Positions 33,399-42,302 of a DNA stretch of 64,000 bases are shown piece by piece. Source of the DNA: CAZKBP01 sp964551015 (GTDB lineage Bacteria; Bacteroidota; Bacteroidia; Cytophagales; Microscillaceae); assembly GCA_964551015.1 (NCBI GenBank), contig CAZKBP010000023.1:1-64000 (forward strand). Reading direction: 5' to 3'. Below the pieces are notes generated by a model that was given only the letters and a program-made list of their open reading frames with translations, made no database searches and was not told the DNA's origin. Numbering within the stretch: position 1 is the first letter of the stretch; the number at the start of each line of letters is the position of its first letter. The translations under genes and the position numbers were made by a program.

Positions 33399-35828
33399 TC
33401 AATCTTCTTCCTCTTCCACATTTTCCTTTTTCTGAACGCGAATGCGACTCAGGTCAATTTCTTCATCATCTAGCTCATTGATGCCTTCATGGTAGTACTC
33501 AGCGATCAGCATTTTGTTGTGGTGGTAGCGACCCGGATCAAAGGTAATAAGAAGTGAAGGAAGCAAGATCAAATTGGCAAACATCGCGCAGAGCAGAGTA
33601 ACCGAAGTCAGATAACCCAGAGCCTCTGTGCCGTCAAAATCAGAGTAAGCAAAGACAATAAAACCAAAAAAGAGGATAATAGAAGTGTAAACCATCCCTG
33701 CCCCAGTTTCTCGCAAGCCAATTTCCACGGCCTTGGGCACGGAGGTAGGATTGGCCAGAAGTGCCTGACGGTAACGTGCCAAAAAGTGAATAGAATCATC
33801 AATGGCAATCCCAAAAGCAATGCTAAAGATCAAGGCCGTGCTGGGCTTGAGAGACACGCCAAAGTAGCCCATCAGCCCCGCCGTGATGGCCAAAGGCAAA
33901 ATATTGGTAAAGATAGAAATGGCAATCATACGGAAAGAACCAAAAAGCAGTGCCATCAAAATAGCCACTAAAATAATCGCCAAAACTAAGCTACTCTTCA
34001 GACTACTCACCAAATAATCATTTCCTTTCAAAAAGATCAAAGTGATACCCGTTACGTCTACTGCCAGACGATCATCTTTGAAAGATTCATCGATTTTGGG
34101 TCTGATTACTTGATTAATCAAAGAATCTAGTCGTTCTGAACCCACATCGGCCACTTTGAGCGAGATGCGCATGCGCTGGCCAGTGCTGTCTACCAGCGTA
34201 TTAAGAAACTGCTGGCTGGTGCTATCTTGTCCTCCTTCTAAGTAAGCAAGGATAAAAGGACGATCTCGGCTGGTCGGCAACTCATAAAATTCAGGTTGGT
34301 TGTTATAAAAAGCTTGCTTACTGGCTTTCACCAGCGTGACCAGAGAAAGCGGTTGAGATACCAGTGAAACTTCCTCTAAAGATTGCTCAAATTTCTCTAC
34401 CTGCCTGAGGGTAGAAAGCCGCATCACGCCCTGCTTGCGCTTCGTATTTACGACGATTTCTAGTGGCATCAAACCATTGAAGTGCTTATCAAAAAAAGCA
34501 ATGTCCTTCATGGGCTGGCTATCCTTGGGAATATTATCCACCATGTAAGAAATAGCTCGCATTTGCGTGATGCCGACCACCGCCAGAACGGCAATGACTC
34601 CCACGGTGATGTATACAACCCGTCGGTAATGAAAAACACTCGTATGGAAAAAATGTAACAGCTTATTCAAAGGTTTTCTATCCAAATGACTCAACTGACG
34701 AGCCGTGGGTGCGGGCAAGAAGGAATAAAATATCGGAAGCATCGTGATGCTCACGATGAAAAGCGAGAAAATACATAAACTAGAAATAATCCCGAATTGC
34801 TTCAGGTTGATATTATCCATGAAAATAAAGACGGCAAAGCCAATCGCGGTGGTGGTATTAGTCAGGAAAGCAACCACGCCGATTTTGCGAATGATATTGG
34901 AGAGTGCACGCGTCTTATGCTGATGTACTTTGAACTCTTGGTGATATTTATTGATTAAATAAACACAATTCGGAATACCAATCACGACGAGGACGGGCGG
35001 TAAAAGTCCCGTAAGAATCGTGATCTTGAAGCCAAAAATCACCAAGAAGCCCACGCACCACACCACCACCGTGCCGATGATAATGAGTGGGAAAATCACG
35101 GCGATAAAAGACCGAAAAAATAAAAATAATATCACACTCGTAACCAAACCCGAAAGCATCAACAGCATCTGTAATTCAGAACCCACCTGACCCGTCACGA
35201 TAGAGCGGATGAAAGGCAAGCCTGCGTAGTGCAAATCTATTTTTGTATCCCGCTCGAAGTTACCTCCAATTTCTTGTATGCGTTGCACCAAGGCTTGTCG
35301 GGCACTAGATTCCAGCACCTCCTTATCAATAGAAATCAACAGCAATGTAGCTGTGCTATTGGGGTCAAAGAGAATTCCCTCGTAAAACATTTGATCTCGA
35401 GCAAAGGCCAGCAGAGAATCAAGTACAGAAGCCTGCTCAGGGATCTCCTCAAAGATTTTCTTCGCTAAAAATCGTTGTTGAGCCGTATCCTTTTCCAAGT
35501 AGCGCATCTGGGGGAGAGAAAGCACTTGATCTACGCCCTCCAACTCCGCAATCTGTTGGCTCATTTCCGCAAGACGATCAAAATTATCCACTTTGTACAA
35601 CGCACTATCACGCATGCCAATGCCTAGAATAGTGCCATCATCGCCGAAAGTCTTTTTGAATTTCTGATAATATACTTGTTCAGGGTCATCCAAAGGGACA
35701 GCAGAACTGAAATCATAACTCATTTCGGCAAATTGTGCCAAGTAAGCCATCACGGTTGTAATGGCCATAATCATAATCACAAAAACAATACGATAGCGAA
35801 GTATGATGTGGGAGATTTTAAACCACAT
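33399..35828 (-). CDS. RND/MMPL-family membrane exporter
   Basis: An 809-residue RND superfamily permease. It has two repeats of one helix, a large periplasmic domain (about residues 35-215 and 430-605), and a five-helix block (about 220-400 and 610-770), twelve helices in all, giving the sterol-sensing-domain-like arrangement of MMPL/HpnN proteins. Conserved G-I-A-I-D-D-S-I-H-F near 695 and T-N-T-T-T-A-I-G-F-A near 315 mark the proton-relay helices. The C-terminal tail is acidic. Such proteins export hydrophobic substrates such as lipids or hopanoids; no adaptor or outer-membrane channel gene is adjacent, so it is not a classic tripartite drug pump. Confidence 0.88.
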   Translation of the reverse strand: MWFKISHIILRYRIVFVIMIMAITTVMAYLAQFAEMSYDFSSAVPLDDPEQVYYQKFKKTFGDDGTILGIGMRDSALYKVDNFDRLAEMSQQIAELEGVDQVLSLPQMRYLEKDTAQQRFLAKKIFEEIPEQASVLDSLLAFARDQMFYEGILFDPNSTATLLLISIDKEVLESSARQALVQRIQEIGGNFERDTKIDLHYAGLPFIRSIVTGQVGSELQMLLMLSGLVTSVILFLFFRSFIAVIFPLIIIGTVVVWCVGFLVIFGFKITILTGLLPPVLVVIGIPNCVYLINKYHQEFKVHQHKTRALSNIIRKIGVVAFLTNTTTAIGFAVFIFMDNINLKQFGIISSLCIFSLFIVSITMLPIFYSFLPAPTARQLSHLDRKPLNKLLHFFHTSVFHYRRVVYITVGVIAVLAVVGITQMRAISYMVDNIPKDSQPMKDIAFFDKHFNGLMPLEIVVNTKRKQGVMRLSTLRQVEKFEQSLEEVSLVSQPLSLVTLVKASKQAFYNNQPEFYELPTSRDRPFILAYLEGGQDSTSQQFLNTLVDSTGQRMRISLKVADVGSERLDSLINQVIRPKIDESFKDDRLAVDVTGITLIFLKGNDYLVSSLKSSLVLAIILVAILMALLFGSFRMIAISIFTNILPLAITAGLMGYFGVSLKPSTALIFSIAFGIAIDDSIHFLARYRQALLANPTSVPKAVEIGLRETGAGMVYTSIILFFGFIVFAYSDFDGTEALGYLTSVTLLCAMFANLILLPSLLITFDPGRYHHNKMLIAEYYHEGINELDDEEIDLSRIRVQKKENVEEEED

Positions 35829-36411
35829 AGATTTACAGCTTAAGAATTAGAGACTACCATTCCCGACCAAATGGGATCAAGTAGACGGATTTGGGATGAA
35901 CATTCAGGTAGGAGTATGGAACAAATACCGCCACAAATCACGTCGTAAAACTAAAGAAAATATATGAAAACCTTCTAGAATTAAATTAATTTAGTATATA
36001 TGATAGATTAAGCACCCAAAGGTGAATTATGTTTCAGAATTGATGAGAATTGAGTCAAGAACCAAGACCGAATCATTCATAGAATCCACGGTCTTTCGCA
36101 AGAATTATCTATTTGAAAAGAAAAAGTACGCACTATTTTTGTTAAAATTCTCTTGTAATTGGGAAAATTGTTTTAAAATTGGTTTCCCAAAATATCTATC
36201 AAATAAATTGTATTTTGGGGGGCTTACACACAGAACGATCATTAAAAAGCAAGAAATTATACCAGCTACCTATTCATTCGTGGCAAAACTGAGGGTATCC
36301 CTACATACCACTTTGCTAAGTTTAATTTTGTAGCATTTGAAGGCCATTATTTCAAGGCCACTCGATCTTGTTTTGAAAAGGTTTACTCACATTTGTAAAT
36401 ACTGAGAAAAT
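35829..36411. other. 583-base intergenic stretch
   Basis: Very AT-rich interval between divergent genes. It contains a hairpin-capable pair TTGGGAAA (36159-36166)/TTTCCCAA (36183-36190) and ATTCCC/GGGAT near 35861-35880. The plus-strand frame 36022-36333 (103 codons) begins after no ribosome-binding signal and has the Phe/Lys/Asn-rich composition of AT-rich noncoding DNA; I do not call it a gene. Confidence 0.35.
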
Positions 36412-36780
36412 ATGTTTTTAAATCTCTTGAAGCCCCAGGAAAAAAGTGCTTTCTTAACATTGGCACGAAGAGTTATCGCGGCAGATAAAGTGATCGCTGA
36501 GAAAGAAATGATTCTACTCGAGTCTATGAAAAAAGAGCTAGAAATCTCCGACGAAGAAATAGAAGAGATGGAAGATGATCTTCATTATCTCTGCTCTGTC
36601 TTCTCCTCCAGCAAATCCAAAGTATCCGCTCTCATGGAACTCATTGGGATTGGCTTTGTAGATGGTAAATTTGTGCACGAGGAACAACAAGTAATCTATG
36701 AAATCGCAGAGCACATGGGTATCAGCAAGGAAGAAACCACGATGTACGTGGACTGGGCACGCCGAGTATATATCAACTAA
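36412..36780 (+). CDS. TerB-like protein
   Basis: A 122-residue helical soluble protein of the TerB/DjlA-N type. Two repeats of the pattern D-K-V-I-A-E-K-E (about residues 25-32) and D-G-K-F-V-H-E-E (about 84-91) match the acidic metal-binding loops of the TerB fold. TerB domains occur in tellurite-resistance and in membrane-linked stress or J-domain proteins; this one is a stand-alone domain without ter neighbours, so tellurite resistance should not be assumed. The role is unknown. Confidence 0.75.
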   Translation: MFLNLLKPQEKSAFLTLARRVIAADKVIAEKEMILLESMKKELEISDEEIEEMEDDLHYLCSVFSSSKSKVSALMELIGIGFVDGKFVHEEQQVIYEIAEHMGISKEETTMYVDWARRVYIN

Positions 36781-37005
36781 ACCCTCCAAGTAGATGTTGC
36801 CTTTTGTGGGTTTGGCTCGTCAGACATCAGGAGGGCGATCCATACTCGCTTTTTACTGAAGCTAGGTAGCTGATGATTCGTGAGCTATTTTTAGGAGATC
36901 ACCTACATGCGCTATCTATTTGACCAAACCTTCTGAGGGGTGTTTGCTGTTCTACCAATAGAAAGTATTTAAAAATATTTGGAGAACATTATTTAATGCC
37001 CAACC

Positions 37006-37533
37006 ATGAATAACCACCCCCTCAGAATAATACTCTGGCTTGGATTGATTCTTTTGCTAAGCCAACCCATCAGTGCCCAAATTCAAGATCCACAGAGTCT
37101 TGACAATAACAATCCAGACCGCAACACCCTAAACCCAGACCCCTTGGTAGAGACTTACCGAGATCAGGATATTCTTTATTTTAGCCAGCTCAAGAATACA
37201 AAACAAAAGAGAAGAGCTTCTACCACCGAACTTATCATAAGAAGAGTGAGCAACGAGCCACCCGCAGACTTGGCAATCACAACGGCTCCAAATCCCCCCG
37301 TAGAATTGAGACCCATGTCTATCATCTTTGAAGTAGAAGCATCTGGTTACGTGAGAGCAGATATCAGCAATGATTCTGGAACTTTCAAGCGTAACTTAAT
37401 ACAAGCCGAATTGATTCCTGGTGTCTACACGTTGTGGGTAGATATACGACAGTGGGATAATGACCGCTATTACTGTATTGTGAGCCAAGAAGGCGGACAA
37501 CAGCAAACAGGACAGTTCTTAATCCGTAAATAG
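37006..37533 (+). CDS. Small secreted protein ending in a type IX sorting-like domain
   Basis: A 175-residue protein with a signal peptide (about residues 1-25, ending S-A-Q). The second half (about residues 90-175) looks like a type IX secretion C-terminal domain: A-P-N-P-P near the start, then beta strands I-I-F-E-V-E-A-S-G-Y-V-R and a P-G-V-Y-T-L-W-V-D segment, ending in a strand and R-K. In a usual type A protein this domain follows a large cargo; here the cargo is only about 60 polar residues. So the protein may be a small surface protein or a divergent member. Single gene with a terminator about 90 bases downstream. Confidence 0.65.
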   Translation: MNNHPLRIILWLGLILLLSQPISAQIQDPQSLDNNNPDRNTLNPDPLVETYRDQDILYFSQLKNTKQKRRASTTELIIRRVSNEPPADLAITTAPNPPVELRPMSIIFEVEASGYVRADISNDSGTFKRNLIQAELIPGVYTLWVDIRQWDNDRYYCIVSQEGGQQQTGQFLIRK

Positions 37534-37619
37534 AAATAATAATCACGGGGATGTTTTCGGCTTCCTTTTTTGGTTTGCTAGATAATCGGAAGCCAAGCAT
37601 TTTCTCTCAATCCCTTCAA

Positions 37620-37650
37620 ATCCTTTCCTCTCAAGAGGAGAGGATTTTTG
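37620..37650 (+). terminator. Intrinsic terminator after the gene at 37006
   Basis: ATCCTTTCCT (37620-37629) pairs with AGGAGAGGAT (37636-37645; one wobble) around a six-base loop and is followed by a run of T. Confidence 0.75.
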
Positions 37651-37764
37651 CTAATGGAGAAAAGCTTTTCTAAATTAAGGCGGCTTGAATTTGAGTACGG
37701 TCTACTTTTATGACCTTAGATTAGATTAAAAGATTTGAAGTTTTAAACCTTCGAAATCATTACT

Positions 37765-38523
37765 ATGAACACACCTCTTCGATTTGTACAACTCAGTGAT
37801 CTACATCTGCACCCAGATACAGATTATACTTATCATGGGCACCAGCCACTTCGCTCTTTTCTTCATATCATAGAGGATATAAAGCAATTAGAGCCTCCAC
37901 CTAAATTTTTGATTTTGACTGGCGATTTGGCCAGCGACAAGCAAGAAATCGTTTATTTTCTCATTGACCAAACCTTAACTTCTCTCGGGATTCCCTACTA
38001 CTGGATAGGAGGCAACCACGACCACCCTGACCAGATGGAAGCCATTGTGCATAAAATCTCGGTGCAGGCAGAGAAAGCTTTCGTACAAGAAGGCATACAT
38101 TTTATCTTGATGGATAGTGTAGAAAAAAATCGTGAAGAAGATCACGGCGAGTTTTCAGATTGGGATCTCGAGTTTTTAAGAAAAAGCCTAAAAGATCATC
38201 CCGATTTACCTACTGTGCTCGCCTTACATCACCACCCCTTTCCGGTTGGCGCCCAGTGGATAGATGATTTGATGCTCAGAGACGCACAGAATTTCTTGGA
38301 CATATTAGAGACTCACGAGCAAGTCAAGATGGTCATATTTGGTCATATTCACCACGTTTTCGAGAAAGAATACAAAGGAATTCATTTTCTCTCAGCACCT
38401 TCTACTGCTTATCAATTTAGAATTGCTGAGGAATTCGGTTTTGAAGAATTAGCTCCTGGCTATCGCGTATTTGATTTTCAGGCAGATGGTAGCTTCGTGA
38501 GCGCGGTGAAAAGGATAGATTAG
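37765..38523 (+). CDS. Calcineurin-like metallophosphoesterase (CpdA-like)
   Basis: A 252-residue metallophosphoesterase. All five motifs are present: D-L-H-L-H-P-D near residue 12, G-D-L-A-S-D near 54, G-G-N-H-D-H near 80, H-H-H-P-F near 152, and G-H-I-H-H near 194. The closest well-known relative is CpdA, the 3',5'-cyclic AMP phosphodiesterase, and the length fits. Whether it cleaves cAMP or another phosphodiester cannot be told. An 8-bp tandem repeat begins 72 bases downstream. Confidence 0.88.
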   Translation: MNTPLRFVQLSDLHLHPDTDYTYHGHQPLRSFLHIIEDIKQLEPPPKFLILTGDLASDKQEIVYFLIDQTLTSLGIPYYWIGGNHDHPDQMEAIVHKISVQAEKAFVQEGIHFILMDSVEKNREEDHGEFSDWDLEFLRKSLKDHPDLPTVLALHHHPFPVGAQWIDDLMLRDAQNFLDILETHEQVKMVIFGHIHHVFEKEYKGIHFLSAPSTAYQFRIAEEFGFEELAPGYRVFDFQADGSFVSAVKRID

Positions 38524-38594
38524 CGTTTGTTTTTTGGGAATTTTCTAAATTATAACCCTCTCTGTGCATAGATCTGAATGGTTTGTTCAAACAC

Positions 38595-38754
38595 AGAGAC
38601 ACAGACACACAGAGACACGGAGACACAGAGATACGGAGACACAGACACACGAAGACACAGAGACACGGAGACACGAAGATACGGAGACACGAAGACACGG
38701 ATATACGAAGACACGGATATACGAAGACACGGATATACGGAGACACGGATATAC
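38595..38754. repeat. 8-bp-period tandem repeat, 20 units
   Basis: Seen directly: twenty consecutive octamers in exact register, variants of GGAGACAC, GAAGACAC, AGAGACAC, AGACACAC and GGATATAC, then a partial unit to 38760. Near the right end a 16-bp unit GGATATAC-GAAGACAC is itself repeated. The period of 8 gives open frames in all three plus frames and on the minus strand, which explains several spurious long ORFs here. Similar octamer tracts occur in other bacteria, but their function is not established. It lies between the phosphoesterase and tadA. Confidence 0.95.
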
Positions 38755-38875
38755 GGAGAGATTTCAGGATACTCTGGCGGAAAATCCACTCCCATTCCAG
38801 TGTACACATTACAGAGACAGATTGTGATGATAATTTCACAAAAGAACTATAAAATAACGCTAAACTAAGCCCGCC

Positions 38876-39334
38876 ATGCCCACCCTCCACGAAATTTATA
38901 TGCAAATGGCCTTAGAAGAAGCCAAAGTAGCTTTTGAAGCCCAAGAAATTCCCGTCGGTGCAATGGTCGTTTGTCAGCAGCAAGTCATTGCGAAGGCTCA
39001 TAATCAGACCGAGCGACTCCAAGATGTGACTGCGCACGCCGAAATCTTGGCTATTACGGCTGCTTCTCATTATTTAGGTAGCAAATACTTGAAGCATTGT
39101 ACACTCTACGTGACCCTCGAGCCTTGCCCTATGTGTGCTGGCGCGATTGCTTGGGCACAGATAGACCAAGTGGTTTTTGGAGCATCCGATGCTAAGGGAG
39201 GCTTTCTCAATTATCAGAATGCTCAAGGCAAATCTTTATTATCTTCTAAAACTGAGCTAGTAAAAGGAGTGCTGGCGCAAGAATCAGAAATGCTCTTGCA
39301 AAGCTTTTTTCAAAAATTGAGAAAACTTAATTAA
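38876..39334 (+). CDS. tadA: tRNA adenosine(34) deaminase TadA
   Basis: A 152-residue zinc deaminase that converts A34 to inosine in tRNA-Arg(ACG). The signature T-A-H-A-E-I at about residues 57-62 supplies the zinc His and catalytic Glu, and P-C-P-M-C-A-G near 87-93 the two Cys ligands. The N-terminal M-x-x-A-L-E-E-A-K and the F-G-A-S-D-A-K-G-G segment are typical of TadA rather than of guanine or cytidine deaminases. Length is normal. It follows the tandem repeat with 115 bases between. Confidence 0.93.
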   Translation: MPTLHEIYMQMALEEAKVAFEAQEIPVGAMVVCQQQVIAKAHNQTERLQDVTAHAEILAITAASHYLGSKYLKHCTLYVTLEPCPMCAGAIAWAQIDQVVFGASDAKGGFLNYQNAQGKSLLSSKTELVKGVLAQESEMLLQSFFQKLRKLN

Positions 39335-39461
39335 TTTTAGGCGGTTCTCCATGTAGATCAAAACTATCTGTGAGTCGCTCCCACCACTAGCATTCTTCTG
39401 GTGAGGAGCAAACCTCTTAATTCTATTTTCAAAATTTTTCATCACAAAACTAATCTAAATT

Positions 39462-40067
39462 ATGGCATTCGAATTAGCCCCTTTACCCTATGCACACGAT
39501 GCACTTGAGCCTCATATCGATAAAACGACCATGGAAATCCACCATGGCAAACACCATCAAGGATATTGCAATAAGTTGAATGCAGCCATTGAAGGAACTG
39601 CTCACGATGGCAAATCTATTGAAGAAATCATCGTCGGACTAGGTCGCGACAATATGGCTGTCCGCAACAACGGCGGTGGTTTCTTTAATCACAATATTTT
39701 CTGGCAAGTAATGAGCCCTAACGGCGGTGGCACACCCAGTGGCGAACTAGCCGATGCCATCAACGCTGCTTTTGGTTCTTATGATCAATTTAAAGAAGCT
39801 TTCAACCAAGCAGCCGCTACTCGCTTCGGTTCTGGATGGGCTTGGCTTTACGTGGACGGTTCTAAACTCGCCGTGGGTTCTACCGCGAATCAGGATAACC
39901 CCTTGATGGCAGACGCTGGTATCTCTGGTAAGCCTATCTTGGGATTAGATGTGTGGGAGCACGCTTACTATTTGAAATATCAGAACCAACGCCCTGCTTA
40001 CATTGATGCTTTTTGGAGCGTGGTCAATTGGGACAAAGTAGCCGAGCACTACGCCGCTGCCAAATAA
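39462..40067 (+). CDS. Superoxide dismutase (Fe/Mn)
   Basis: A 201-residue Fe/Mn superoxide dismutase. Ligands are visible: His in M-E-I-H-H-G-K-H-H (near residue 27), His in F-F-N-H-N-I-F-W (near 75), and the D-V-W-E-H-A-Y-Y motif (Asp and His near 164-168). The G-G-G-F-F-N-H and G-S-G-W-A-W segments are standard. Metal preference (Fe, Mn or both) cannot be decided from sequence by eye. Single gene with a clear terminator 26 bases downstream. Confidence 0.95.
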   Translation: MAFELAPLPYAHDALEPHIDKTTMEIHHGKHHQGYCNKLNAAIEGTAHDGKSIEEIIVGLGRDNMAVRNNGGGFFNHNIFWQVMSPNGGGTPSGELADAINAAFGSYDQFKEAFNQAAATRFGSGWAWLYVDGSKLAVGSTANQDNPLMADAGISGKPILGLDVWEHAYYLKYQNQRPAYIDAFWSVVNWDKVAEHYAAAK

Positions 40068-40092
40068 AATTGCTTAGTGAAAGATAAAATAT

Positions 40093-40123
40093 AAAAACCC
40101 TCGAGCTTAGCTCAAGGGTTTTT
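40093..40123 (+). terminator. Terminator after the superoxide dismutase gene
   Basis: AAAAACCCTCGAGC (40093-40106) pairs with GCTCAAGGGTTTTT (40110-40123) around a three-base loop with one mismatch, ending in T5. It can work from both strands, so it may also end the leftward small gene at 40159. Confidence 0.85.
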
Positions 40124-40158
40124 GTCTCTAAGTATGCGACTTCTTAGGAAGATAAGCT

Positions 40159-40467
40159 CTATACCATCTCAGAAACAGAGGATACTTTTCTATCTTTTGC
40201 TTCCAAAAAATGGATAAAACGGAAAATACGGTGATCTAAGCCCGCCACTTGTTGGAGCTTCTCGGTCGCGTGCTTGCGACGAAGATACTTCTGGTAGTGA
40301 TTCAAGGCTAAACCCACGATCTTAAGCTCTTCGGAAGTGATATAAAACTTGTCTCGCTTGGGAATCTCCCAAGGATTTAAAGGAGAGGGGATTGTCTTAT
40401 TTGCTTCTTTTGCTCTGCCAAAGCTGTAAAGCGAATCAGACAACCTACCTAGGATAGATTGTAACAT
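40159..40467 (-). CDS. Hypothetical protein, 102 residues
   Basis: A small soluble basic protein without recognised family. It reads S-E-E-L-K-I-V-G-L-A-L-N-H-Y-Q-K-Y-L near residues 45-62, a predicted long helix, followed by a helix with H-R-I-F-R-F-I-H-F. The start ATG ends at 40467. It is single, followed on its strand by the bidirectional terminator of the superoxide dismutase gene. Likely a real gene because of its isolated, ORF-filling position, but with no functional hint. Confidence 0.5.
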   Translation of the reverse strand: MLQSILGRLSDSLYSFGRAKEANKTIPSPLNPWEIPKRDKFYITSEELKIVGLALNHYQKYLRRKHATEKLQQVAGLDHRIFRFIHFLEAKDRKVSSVSEMV

Positions 40468-40681
40468 GGTACTAATATTTGATAGTAAAACAGATTATTA
40501 CTCTAATTTAGGCATTTCCTTCCGAATCTCCATATGTTTTGCTGGATAGTTTAGGTTTTATCACCTAAGGGCTTAATTGCCAAGTATTTAATTTAAAAAT
40601 TGCTCAATCAGGATAGTTCCCTTTCAGGTAATATTTTACAAGATAAGCGTGGGAGCGTGGTTTTCGTAAATCTTCGACATT

Positions 40682-42247
40682 CTAATACAAATCCCAATTC
40701 CCATCCAAATAATAACGGTACAAAACCGGATTATGAATGGTGTTGATCTCCAAATCTTCTACTTCAGGATTAAAAAAATAGCTTTGTTTACCAAAAGAAG
40801 TCATCATGGTCATGGCCTCCTGATTAATCCACCGCGTGGAGATATTCTCGAATTTCAGCTTGCGTAAGGCTTTTTTTAGGGTTTGGGAAGAAAAATGCTT
40901 GGAGCCAATCGTCCAGCCCCACTCGCCCATCGTGATGATTTGATTGTGCATCTGTACGGTTTGGAAATCAGCCGCCTCTAGGGTTTGTTTGATGCACTCA
41001 AAAGCACGCCCATTAAAATAAGGACTGCCCGACTGGGTAATGAGCAAACCTTCGGGTCGCAAATGTTTGTAACATAAGCTATAAAATTCTCTCGAGTACA
41101 AGCGGCCCAGTTCTACGGTACGCGGATCGGGTAGGTCGATGACAATTAGATCAAAATAGTCTTGGGTGTCGCTCATATATTTGAAGGCATCTTGTGTCAA
41201 AATATGAACTTTGGGGTGGTAGAAAGCACTATCGTTGACCTCTAAGAGTGCATAATGGTTTTTGGCCAAGCGAATCATGGCGGGGTCTAAATCTACCAAG
41301 GTGATCTTTTTGACGGCCTTATATTTCAAAATTTCTCTGACGGCCGCTCCGTCGCCCCCGCCTAGTACTAAGATATGATAGGGAGTAGGGGAGAGTTGCA
41401 TCACGGGGTGCACCAGTGGTTCGTGGTACATTTCTTCATCGCGGGTGCTGAGTTGTTGGCTACCGTTGAGGTAAAGCCAGTAATCATCTTTCCATTGGGT
41501 AATCACGATTTTCTGATATTTCGTCTGTTCGGCATAAATGACCTGATCTTGATAGCGTTTTTGCTCTCCGAAGAAAATAATTGGATCTGCGTAAATAAAT
41601 CCACCTAAGATCAACCCGAACACCAAAAGCACGAGGCCACCTAATAATCTTCTCCTTTCTAGTAAAATCAAATGAGCAAAACGTGTGAAGAGAATCAAAG
41701 CCACGCCAAAATTAATCGCACCCAGCACAAAGGGCGTGTAGGTCAATCCCAGATAAGGCAAACCCACGAAGGCAAAAAACAAGCCGCCAATCAAACTCCC
41801 GTAATAGTCATTTTCCATCACCGAGGCGATATTGAAGCGCAATTCTTCGTATTCTTCGTTCAGACGCGTAACTAAGGGAATTTCCAAACCAATCAACCAG
41901 CCGATCAAAATGCTTAATCCGTAGATAATCAACCCGTTGTACATAGTATAGGCTGAAGCTACATACACGCTCAGTGCCGAAAACGACACCAATATGGAGA
42001 GCAAAAATTCAATCAAAATAAACTTCTCGAGCAATCCTCCCTGAAAATAACGACTTACCCGACTGCCCAAACCCATGGCGAAGAGCATGAAAGAAAGTAC
42101 CAAGGTCCACTGCAGGATAGAATTCCCCAAAAAATAAGTAGCCAAAGTAGAGAGAATATACTCCGCCACAATCCCCGAAAGCCCCGTTGCGAACAAGGAG
42201 ACCTTCAGAATCAGTGAGCGATAATGATCGGATTGAGTGTTTTGCAT
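40682..42247 (-). CDS. Membrane protein fused to spermidine-synthase domain
   Basis: A 521-residue fusion. Residues about 1-225 contain some seven membrane helices (G-L-S-G-I-V-A-E-Y-I-L-S is typical of the first), and residues about 240-505 form a spermidine-synthase-type aminopropyltransferase domain with the nucleotide-binding G-G-G-D-G-A-A-V-R-E and L-V-D-L-D-P-A, and D-L-P-D-P-R near the active site. Such SpeE fusions occur in many bacteria; activity on putrescine and decarboxylated SAM is known for some, not all. No speD is adjacent. The next gene upstream on this strand is pyrC, 55 bases away, which may be co-transcribed. Confidence 0.85.
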   Translation of the reverse strand: MQNTQSDHYRSLILKVSLFATGLSGIVAEYILSTLATYFLGNSILQWTLVLSFMLFAMGLGSRVSRYFQGGLLEKFILIEFLLSILVSFSALSVYVASAYTMYNGLIIYGLSILIGWLIGLEIPLVTRLNEEYEELRFNIASVMENDYYGSLIGGLFFAFVGLPYLGLTYTPFVLGAINFGVALILFTRFAHLILLERRRLLGGLVLLVFGLILGGFIYADPIIFFGEQKRYQDQVIYAEQTKYQKIVITQWKDDYWLYLNGSQQLSTRDEEMYHEPLVHPVMQLSPTPYHILVLGGGDGAAVREILKYKAVKKITLVDLDPAMIRLAKNHYALLEVNDSAFYHPKVHILTQDAFKYMSDTQDYFDLIVIDLPDPRTVELGRLYSREFYSLCYKHLRPEGLLITQSGSPYFNGRAFECIKQTLEAADFQTVQMHNQIITMGEWGWTIGSKHFSSQTLKKALRKLKFENISTRWINQEAMTMMTSFGKQSYFFNPEVEDLEINTIHNPVLYRYYLDGNWDLY

Positions 42248-42302
42248 TCAGTTCAGTAAGTTAGTATTTAGCCTTCGTTAGATGGACGCGAGTTTGGATT
42301 AT

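Noticed and set aside
36022..36333. 103-codon ORF in the 583-base spacer
   Set aside because: AT-driven composition, no ribosome-binding or promoter context, no recognisable motif.
36412..36780. Tellurite-resistance determinant
   Set aside because: Only a single TerB-like domain is present, with no other ter genes; the family is broader than tellurite resistance.
38595..38754. CRISPR-like array
   Set aside because: Contiguous octamers without spacers; no cas genes nearby.
38417..38905. Long overlapping ORFs on both strands (up to 162 codons)
   Set aside because: They are produced by the 8-bp-period tandem repeat, which leaves several frames open; the translations are low-complexity repeats.
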